DNA of 64,000 bases. It comes from Heliocidaris erythrogramma (Eukaryota > Echinodermata > Echinoidea > Camarodonta > Echinometridae). Below are positions 55,080 through 64,000 of the stretch, one piece after another. Under the pieces are notes generated by a model, which was not told the origin of the DNA, searched no databases, and saw only the letters and a program-made list of their open reading frames with translations. The stretch's first letter is position 1. Every line of letters starts with the position of its first letter. The translations under genes and the position numbers were made by a program. The DNA is taken from contig CM046858.1 in NCBI GenBank assembly GCA_025617745.1, forward strand, positions 46,395,697-46,459,696. The letters are read 5' to 3'.

Positions 55080-57468
55080 ATTTTCCATTCAGGACTTCAT
55101 TATTGAGTCACCCGAAGCTTCATATAATACCATATGGGTGCTAATGTTCATACGAAGTGTATAATATTTCGGGAATATGTGCCGTGTTAAAGTTTAAACA
55201 GTAAGATCCACACAACTTGCTAAGCATAGTGACCTATACCATGATAAAGCTGAATATCTCCTCTATCTCATGGTGTAATCAGCTAAGAATATGAAATGTC
55301 TTGCGAACATTTATAACACATTTTCTTCAGAACTTCAACATTGAGTAACTCGAAGCCCCATAATACCGCACGTACTGGCGCTATTGTTCATACGAAGTGT
55401 CATATTTGGAGAATATGTGCCGTGTTCAGGTTTAAACAGTAAGATCCAGACAACTTGCTAAGCATAGTGACCTATACCATGATAAAGCTGAATATCTCCT
55501 CTATTTCATGGTGTAATCAGCTAAGAATATGAAATGTCTTGCGAACATTTATGACACTTTTTCTTCAGCACTTCATTATTGAGTTACGAAGCTCCATAAT
55601 ACAATACAGCGCTTTAATGCGGAGTGTAATATGTCGAGAATATGTACCGTGTTGAAGTTTAAACAGTAAGATCCAGACAACTTGCTAAGCATAGCGACCT
55701 ATACCATGATAAAGCTGAATATCTCCTCTTTTTCATGGTGTAATCAGCTAAGAATATGAAATGTCTTGCGAACATTTATAACACTTTTTTTCTGCAGAAC
55801 TTCATTATTGAGTTACGCGAAGCTGCATAGAATATTGCACTGGCGCTAATGTTCATACGAAGTGTAATATTTCGAGAATATGTGCCCTGTTGAAGTTTAA
55901 ACAGTAAGATCCAGACAACTTGCTAAGCATAGTGACCTATACCATGATAAAGCTGAATATCTCCTCTTTGTCATGCTGTAAACAGCTAAGGATATGAAAT
56001 GTCTTGCGAACATTTATAACACTTTTTCTTCAGCACTTCATTATTGAGTAACGTGAAGCCGCATGTAATACCGCACTGGCGCTAATGTTCATACGAAGTG
56101 TAATATTTCGAGAATATGTGCCGTGTTAAAGTTTAAGCAGTCAGATCCACACAACTTGCTAAGCATAGTGACCTATACCATGATAAAGCTGAATATCTCC
56201 TCTATTTCATGGAGTAATCAGCTAAGAATATAAAATGTCTTGCGAACATTTATAAAACTTTTTCTGCAGAACTTCATTATTGAGTTACGAAGCTCCATAA
56301 TACAATACAGCGCTTTAATGCGGAGTGTAATATGTCGAGAATATGTACCGTGTTGAAGTTTAAACAGTAAGATCCAGACAACTTGCTAAGCATAGCGACC
56401 TATACCATGATAAAGCTGAATATCTCCTCTTTTTCATGCTGTAAACAGCTAAGAATATGAAATGTCTTGCGAACATTTATAACACTTTTTCTTCAGCACT
56501 TCATTATTGAGTTACGCGAAGCTGCATAGAATATTGCACTGGCGCTAATGTTCATACGAAGTGTAATATTTCGAGAATATGTACCGTGTTGAAGTTTAAA
56601 CAGTAAGATCCAGACAACTTGCTAAGCATAGCGACCTATACCATGATAAAGCTGAATATCTCCTCTTTTTCATGCTGTAAACAGCTAAGAATATGAAATG
56701 TCTTGCGAACATTTATAACACTTTTTCTTCAGCACTTCATTATTGAGTTACGCGAAGCTGCATAGAATATTGCACTGGCACTAATGTTCATACGAAGTGT
56801 AATATTTCGAGAATATGTGCCCTGTTGAAGTTTAAACAGTAAGATCCAGACAACTTGCTAAGCATAGTGACCTATACCATGATAAAGCCGAATAGATCCT
56901 CTTTTTCATGGTGTAATCAGCTAAGAATATGAAATGTCTTGCGAACATTTATAACACTTTTTCTTCAGCACTTCATTATTGAGTTACGTGAAGCCGCATG
57001 TAATACCGCACTGGCGTTAATGTTCATACGAAGTGTATAATATTTCGGGAATATGTGCCGTGTTAAAGTTTAAACAGTAAGATCCACACAACTTGCTAAG
57101 CATAGTGACCTATACCATGATAAAGCTGAATATCTCCTCTGTTTCATGGTGTAAACAGCTAAGAATATGAAATGTCTTGCGAACATCTGTAACACTTGTA
57201 ATACTAGCTTGATTCATTTTGAATTGAGCGATGTTCTTCGCCGGAAGAACGGTATTCGAATTTTCTTATGAAAGCAATAAATTCCGAATTATTGGTTTGA
57301 AATTTTAATAGTTTGGCCCATGCTATTTAAGATGCAACGATGACTATTTTTAGACCAATTTTCACTCCCTACAGATTCCAAATTTAGTAAATGAATGGTA
57401 TTACATTATCTTTTTAATTTAGAAATATTTTTCTGTTTTCTGTTGGACGTTTCGGCAACACCCTAATT
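55080..57468 (-). repeat. Satellite array, reverse arm, ~9 copies, plus terminal segment
   Basis: The same unit as 49735-52022 in the opposite orientation (CTTGCGAACATTTAT at about 55302, 55540, 55766, 56004, 56238, 56467, 56702, 56938 and 57177). Long and short unit types are interspersed. After the last unit, 57190-57468 is a terminal segment ending GGACGTTTCGGCAACACC then CTAATTGG, homologous to 32140-32392. Confidence 0.92.
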
Positions 57469-57479
57469 GGTCGCTGAAC

Positions 57480-58125
57480 TTGTGGTCGCGGTTGTGGGGG
57501 TGCGGTGGGGGGTTGTCTATTTTGCCCGCTCTCTTTTGTTGTCGTGTACATAGTGAGGAATACTAGTATTTTGTATTTCATGTAGGTCTGAGTTTCAATG
57601 CTAAATGTATTTTCTTCCTTTGTGTATATTATAAAAGTTATGTCTTAATGTATAAATGATGCACGCACACAATTATGTGCATTTAGAAGCCCCATTTTCT
57701 ACTAACTTAGCCCACAAGTGTTTTCATCTCATTACTTGATAATTATCCAAAATACATGTTCAACCCATCAGTAAGCACAGGTACAACAGCGCCCCTATGT
57801 CTATGCATGAGTTACCTAGGCATGTCCGAAAAAACGGCGCAAAGTACCGCTCCGTATCGGTAAGATTGCATCTATGAAAGGGCTAGGCAAGCGCTCGTTG
57901 GAACTGAGCTGAAGCATGTGGTGTTTTTTTTTAAATTTTCTTATTAAGCTTTAAATACAGATTAAATACAGTATTAAATGTTTACTTGATTCTAAATGTA
58001 AATTAAAAGAGAGAAGGAGTCAGAAATACTGAATTTGAATTACATGTATAACGTCATTGGCAACAATAGTCAAATTTGACTGATTGCCGATACCATACAA
58101 CGAAAGAAGAAGAAGAAAGAAGCCA
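57480..58125 (+). mobile_element. RNase-H LINE 3' UTR, strongly 5'-truncated copy
   Basis: Reverse-oriented match to 43828-44430, ending AACGAAAGAAGAAGAAG. No coding part. It starts directly after the CTAATTGG terminal segment. Confidence 0.85.
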
Positions 58126-58697
58126 GATTCAAGGAGCGCCTTTGTTTGTGGTCGCCAGATTCAAAGGGTTCTTCAGCTCAAGTCATAAATGAAGGAACGG
58201 AAACCATGGCTATAAACAGCCAATCTACCAAAATAAAAAATGGTGAGTGCCGGTGCCATTAATTGTAACTTCACCAAAGTTAGATTTAGACAATCACGCT
58301 CGTCGCGCTCATGACATGACAGACACACTGACAGCCATGACAGCAGTTCTTTGAATTTGCTGGACCCACTTACTGCGGCAGCCCGAACTGCGATCGGTTG
58401 GGTGCCTCTTAATCATGTAGGCCTATAGGGACGTCAACCCAAAAATTCAAATGATCTAAATTATTTAGGTATTAAAGTAGCTATCCAAAGAAAATCACAA
58501 ATATGGCAATTAATGTATCACTAGAAACTGGGAAGCTTACAGATGGCAATCCTATGATGATTATAAAAACAACACAAATATTGGAAATATTAAAAAGCTC
58601 TTCCACGTCTTCTCACTTTTAATTGAATTTTAATTGAATCTCAGCATCTGGAATATCCGAGGATTCGCCAGAAATATAGCGAAGTTTTGATATCGTC
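58126..58697. other. No gene seen
   Basis: No repeat with clear ends or exon recognised. Confidence 0.5.
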
Positions 58698-60322
58698 ACA
58701 CTTGGGACCAATCCTGCTTAAGCAGACGACGTCCTATAATGAATAAACGTAACTGCAATGCAATTATTTATCAAATTATAATAAAGATTCAAAACATGTA
58801 TATTGTAGGATGCGCGCCCCGGTATTCGGTCATATTCCAGAATTCGGTCACGCAGCTCTTTGAACAGCTGTGAAGAATTTTTGAGGCTCGAAACCTGTAC
58901 ATAACAGACACATGAACAAGGTACATGTACATGTACCTTTAATGTTGAAAGCAATTCAGGTCGGACACCCTGGAAAAGATCTCCAAATACCCTTGAAACT
59001 GGTCAGTGTTACCCAAGTTTCCGCACTTCCGGGTTCCGTTAGCGCGTGAATTAACACGCATAGCCATATGTCCCCATAGACGCCTATGGTGAAATAACTA
59101 TGTGTGCAGGTGCAATGAATTTAGTATGTGTGTGAAGAGGGTCTTCCCTCTATCGCAGCGAATTTGCAAATGGCGATCTCAGCGATGAGCAAGAGAATAT
59201 ATACCTCACCCCTGCCAGTGAGATGGCGCTCTTCCAGTATTCGGTCAGGCAACATTGAGTGCCTTGCGCCAACGTGCTTTGTGTGCAACTTGTCGCTTTG
59301 CGCTTCGCCGACGCGCTTTGCTCTTTTTAGAAATACATTTCGTTCATTATTTCTGACCCTAGATCTTCGATTTGTGGATTTTAATGGATAAAAAATCTCA
59401 TACATATATAGAAGCCACAGAAAATGCCTAAAAACGCAGAAATGTGACAAAAATGGTTATATAACTCTCCCGAGATGCAGCGCACTATCGCGTGACCGAA
59501 TTGTGGGCGGCGCCGACCGAATACTGGGCGGAAAACTTCTCCTTCTTCTGTCGGCGATATTTTTTGGGGTAAGTTTCCATGTTTTAAATTATTTTGATAA
59601 TTATTTGAAGGACAATTTTGCGGTTCTTTTGATGGTATATTGTCAATTTAAAGAGATAGGTATTCATATTAGCGGCGATTTCTTTTTAAGTGACCGAATA
59701 CCGGGGCGCACACCTACAGCGGTGTCCTTAATAGCGCTGCCGAATCGGTCGCTGAAGCAGCACCGATTCGGCAGCGCTATTAAGGACACCGCTGTACATG
59801 TTTTGAATCTTTCCGATTACAAGCTCTCCGAAATTATAAAGAGTTTGGTACATTTAAACATGAACTTATTTCACACCATTCTAAAAGGGAAAGTGAACTG
59901 ATTCTGATAACTAAAACCGTTTGATAGTACATACACAGGAGAAGGGTCAATGATCAATGAAATAAACCCCACTTTCAAATTGAAAAGCCCTCCGAATAAT
60001 ATCACAGATTGTATTCGTTCCCTCTTGAAACGCCGAACATGCCCCGGTGCAAGCAGCTGAAAATACAATGGCGTCTTATTTTGTTTACAAGTGACTGATT
60101 CCTTTATTTACAAGTGACTGATTCCTTTATTTTTTTAACGCTGCATTTTTTCATCAAAATAATACCATACACGAAGTTAAGAGTGAGGCAACAGACTAAC
60201 ATTAAGACTGACACTAGTCAAGTAAGAGAAATAAGTGAAGAGGAGATGACAAAACAGGCACTGAAAAATGTGTAAGATGTTATGGGACATCGTCTGCTTA
60301 GACAGGACTGGTCCTTCGTGTG
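58698..60322. mobile_element. Nested inverted-repeat element, ~1.6 kb
   Basis: Outer arms: GGACCAATCCTGCTTAAGCA and GACGACGTCCTATAA at 58705-58740 against their imperfect complement at 60279-60322. Inner arms: GCGCCCCGGTATTCGGTCA (58804-58832) and TGACCGAATACCGGGGCGC (59691-59709). GACCGAAT recurs between them. AAGATTCAAAACATGTA (58786) also has its complement at ~59795-59811. Either one element has rearranged or two are nested. No coding region was identified. Confidence 0.6.
59715..59796. repeat. Perfect 35-bp hairpin with 12-base loop
   Basis: TACAGCGGTGTCCTTAATAG.. (59715-59749) is exactly complementary to 59762-59796 around the loop CGCTGAAGCAGC. It interrupts the right inner arm of the surrounding inverted-repeat element. 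Confidence 0.92.
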
Positions 60323-60879
60323 TTGTCACACATCTCAGCAGGGTTCAAGGAGCTCTTCAGCTGCTATATCGGGGGCTGTATTTTACCGCTTTATAATTGA
60401 TAATAATCATTAATTCAAATGTTTCCAAGCGTTGAATTTGGATAACCTTGTATAATTTATGCCGTCTATGCAATAATAAGTATTAAGCCAATATTTATTT
60501 TGATGGAATTTTCTTGCAATGTGATCTTTAAAGATGTCCAGTTGAAAGGTCTTTGGAAATGATTTAATATGACACCAAGATGATCAAAATCGGACCAGCG
60601 GTTGCCAAGATACGGCCGATTCAAATTTCCAGAAAAGGCAGATTTTCTGCCAAAAAGTGGTCAAAATGGCAAAAACGTATTTTTTTGCCGTTTTAAAAAG
60701 TGCCTATTTTAAAACTTGATCAAGTGTCAAGTTTGGTCTTCCTTGGTGCACCTAACATGTCAACCTCCAACAAGTACCTCAAAAATTGGGTACCAAATAC
60801 TTTTCGTTTTCATGTTATTTCAGTGCGAAATATGCGAAAAACACAAATTTTCACCTTTGGACCAAGAGAAAATTGGGAA
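60323..60879. other. No gene seen
   Basis: AT-rich sequence leading into a tandem repeat; an open frame at 60700-60888 resembles nothing known to me. Confidence 0.5.
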
Positions 60880-61460
60880 AAAATATAGCTAATTTATATG
60901 CAAAAATGGCATAACTTGAAACTGGATGGGTAAATAATCACCAAATTTCACAAAGATGTAGTGTTTTTTAGTTTATTTCATATCTGTCATTCTCGAGAAC
61001 ATAATTATAATATTATGCAAATTAGGTAATAAATAAATATTCATTTGTACATAACGAATGGACAATTCACCTAATTAATATGCGAAAATGTAATAACTTG
61101 AGATTTAATGGGTCAATAACCTCAAAACTTGACACACACCATGAAAATTGTTCCTGTCATTAATCTTACAATTCTCATCAGTATTCCTGGAAATATATGC
61201 AAATAAGACACTAATTAGGAATTCATATGGACAATATGAATGGCAAATAGTACCTAATTAATATGCGAAAATGTAATAACTTGAGATTTAATTGGTCAAT
61301 AAATACAAAACGTGACACACACCATGAAAGTTGTTCCTGTCAGTAATCTTATACTTCTCATCAGTATTCTTGTAAATATATGCAATTAGACTAATTAGAT
61401 ATTCATATGTACAATAAGAATGGCATATATTAACTAATTAATATGCAAAAATCCCAATAA
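60880..61460. repeat. Tandem repeat, ~180-bp unit, ~3 copies
   Basis: ATTAATATGCGAAAATGTAATAACTTGAG recurs at about 61075 and 61257, with a more diverged form near 60892 and a partial one at 61437. Each is followed by CACACACCATGAAA and TCTCATCAGTATTC. Confidence 0.8.
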
Positions 61461-61544
61461 TAAGGTTAATTATCACCAGACTTAAATCAACTTTATAGTT
61501 TATAACTGTTATTCATTTGTCATTTTCATGTGTTTACTTTCAAC

Positions 61545-61695
61545 TAATAAAAGATTTAATAATGGCAGATTTAAAAAAAAATCAAATACAAGTGGAACTG
61601 AAAGTGGTATTAAAACTAATAAAAGATTTAATAACAAATCATAAAAAAAATCAAATACAAGTGGAACTGAAAATGGTATCAAAAACTAATAACAG
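61545..61695. repeat. 72-bp tandem duplication
   Basis: CTAATAAAAGATTTAATAA..AATCAAATACAAGTGGAACTG occurs twice in a row (61545 and 61617) with minor differences. Confidence 0.85.
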
Positions 61696-61699
61696 ATAA

Positions 61700-64000
61700 C
61701 AGATTTTGAAGTATTAATAGATCTACCTGGAACTTCCTTGTGGACGATCAAATTCTCCAGCTCCTCTCCAGACGGAGAGCCAGATGATTTCACTACCCAT
61801 TTTGCATCACTTCAAGCTCCTAAATGGAAGCAGCAAAAACGATGTAAAGAGAGTGGTAATTTCCAAATAGAATATTTGAAAATAAGTCATTATTTCAGCA
61901 AACTTGCTAGGACAAATCAAAATAATAAAGACTAGGAAAATGTTATTATTTGTTTTGTTTATGAAATCTCATATTGTTGAGCTTGCTCTGTATTTGCTTA
62001 CCCCCTCCCCTCCCCCACCTTAATGGCTAAAGGGGAATAATCCTGGTTATGCCACTGTTGGAACAAGGTTTAAAAATAAAGAATAACAGAATAACAGAAT
62101 AAAAAAAACTGCCCCTCAAATCTTCTTTCAAAAATTCAATGCATCTTCCTCAAGCCTAAGGAGAGGTAGAGTGCATTAATTTAGATTTCAATAAAAACTT
62201 TTTCAATGTCTGCAGATAAGGAAGACATAAACTCCCAGGGTGTAAATCCAATACATAGATCGGCACATTAACAGAAGTGCGCATGCGCAATAGAAAACCC
62301 TTCGAGCTGGGGTCCAGTTTAGCGTGTATAACGTACAGTGTAATGTACATCACACATACCCCCCGGAAAGCTAATTACTTTTCTCAGATTAAATCAAATA
62401 TAATCAAAAAGCTGACATCAACAAAAGTAACTGACTGTCTAAGTAATAAGAATATGCGATAATGAACACCCATGAATAGTCAAAGAGTATAAAATTATAG
62501 GACAAATTCAACTCGTAAACATTGCTCAACACTCGTATACAACGTCACCATAGAAACACACAGCATGCGCAAGGCAAACCGCTGCTAAAACGAAATCGCT
62601 GTTTTTGCAATAAGCGAGGTCAAATTCATCGGGAAAATGCGATTTAATATCGTATGATTTTTTAACAAAACATGATTTGAGTCTATTCAAAAGTAGTTAA
62701 ATTATCTAGTTTCATAAAATAAATCGGAAAATGTAGGGTGCAAATATTTACTTACCAGTGAAATTGTACGGGGAAACGTCAGAGCAACTTCTACAACTGC
62801 AGGAATCCAAAATGTCGGTCGCGGGAGTTATCAGAAAAGTGTTATTTCAGGGCATTTTCCAGTCCTGCTAACCCGTGCGCAATTAGATTACTGGGGAAGA
62901 ACGCCTGGCTTCGTGATGTAGTTAGCCAATTTTTTTTTTTTTACATTCACGAAGCCAATCCTGGCTAATCGCAAGCGCACATCGATCTTTACGATCGCGC
63001 ACACAGAAAATCAGGACTTTTCCGTGTACACCATAGGGACCGAATTTTCAAGGACAGAACTCTTTTGGGGAGATGTCAGCGCCCGCGGCGACCAGGAAAT
63101 GTACACAATGACTCCGATAGCTCGTTTCGCGAGAATCAACAGTAAATTACGGATTTCATTTTTGGAAATATCTTTTCCAACATCGGTGAGTTGAATTTAT
63201 TGTATTTCTTGGATATTTTGGGGTCGGTTTTTGTAAATTAAATGCCGATTTTGAGTGAATGTTGGTGACTTTTGTGCAGTGGTGTTTTAAAAAGTTGAGG
63301 TGTATGACTGCCTACATTCTACACACGAAGTATAGGAATGTAGCTCTATGAGTGATGAGGAAGAGCTGGTCTGCGGACGGTCTATTTAGGTTAGTGGCAT
63401 TGCATATGATATATGATACATGTACTTTAAGTTTAAGTTCAATTTAAAAAATATGTACCTACAGCACAACTATACATCTTCATTTGCCCATGTAAACTGT
63501 GAGACCCACGGAATAAGTAGTAGTTTCACTCAGGACGCTGCCACTTTGTGGCAGTGTCCCGGGGCTACTACTACTAGACCCACATGACCCTAGCCAGACC
63601 AGACGAGTGCTTTGCACGGCGTCTGACAAGGACACATAGACTTTCATTGCGACACCCCTCAATGTCACTAAAAATAATGTATGGTGGTGTGACCTTATTT
63701 CGCGCGTGTCTTTACTTCGCGCACCAACACTTAATAATACGCTTCAACAGGGGAACGGTACGCAATGTATATGTGGGACTGAGTCACCGTAATCTTCGAA
63801 CAAGATCAATCATCTAAATGCCAAAAATGCATCAAAAAAACGTAAGTATGCTACAAAATATGGAATTTTATGAATTAAAATTTCTATTTTAAAAGAATGA
63901 ACACATATAAGTGTGAAAGTGAGAGAAAGATGGAAGGGGCATACCGTAGGTTTTGTGAAGGAAGAGGGGATGGGGTGGAGAGAGAATACTAGGCGAGATA
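61700..64000. other. No confident gene; one hairpin
   Basis: An open frame at 61738-61935 (starts MWTIKFSSSSPDGEPDDFTT) is unrecognised. GGCTTCGTGATGTA and TACATTCACGAAGCC form an imperfect hairpin at 62908-62960. 62860-63250 is more GC- and CG-rich than its surroundings and could be a promoter region, but no start exon was identified. Confidence 0.5.

Noticed and set aside
59503-59901. 132-codon open frame
   Set aside because: It runs through a perfect 35-bp hairpin and the inverted arm of an element and has no recognisable domain.

Overview
This is a eukaryotic window, AT-rich and packed with nested transposable elements. Introns with GT..AG splice sites, non-LTR, Penelope-like and Crypton elements, tRNA-derived and 7SL-like SINEs, hAT, Tc1/mariner-like and PIF/Harbinger-like cut-and-paste elements and long satellite arrays all point to an animal genome. 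The repeat style (frequent AGGCCTA motifs, tRNA-SINEs ending in ATT repeats, GAGATAATTATCTC arrays) suggests a marine invertebrate deuterostome, most likely an echinoderm; that assignment is inference.

Host gene: one credible cellular gene is visible, on the + strand. Three exons (10597-10714, 14766-14916, 17148-17446) encode the C-terminal ~188 residues of a sphingomyelin synthase family protein, with phase-matched canonical splice sites and the whole H..H..D catalytic triad. The 5' exons were not found. Its 4.05-kb and 2.23-kb introns are filled with repeats.

Layout: 1-4600 foldback-type element, minisatellites and MITEs; 5870-9845 a minus-strand Penelope-like element (RT plus GIY-YIG) split by a 1.9-kb tandem-repeat element; 10597-17446 the sphingomyelin synthase exons, with a 2.07-kb foldback element and a 7SL-like SINE in the first intron; 18782-24000 tRNA-like SINEs and a LINE split by a hAT element, itself carrying a TA-flanked element and a SINE-containing segment; 24680-28000 a Harbinger-type MITE, a tRNA-SINE, an inverted minisatellite and a hAT MITE; 28800-31400 palindromic GGACAACTACCCC minisatellites and a LINE remnant; 31600-34570 satellite-related repeats and a split RNase-H LINE; 34653-42321 a Crypton tyrosine recombinase gene interrupted by a 6.06-kb PIF/Harbinger-like insertion; 43200-49080 RNase-H LINE copies; 49259-57468 two large inverted satellite arrays around nested elements; 57480-64000 a LINE 3' end, nested inverted repeats with a perfect 35-bp hairpin, and smaller tandem repeats.

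Most notable: (1) a SINE whose head and B-box region closely resemble 7SL RNA/Alu, with a 10-bp target duplication confirmed by a related empty site in the same window; (2) a Crypton recombinase ORF that becomes continuous again if the 6-kb insert and one copy of its TAA duplication are removed; (3) a pair of ~2.2-kb inverted satellite arrays related to two diverged repeat clusters elsewhere in the window.
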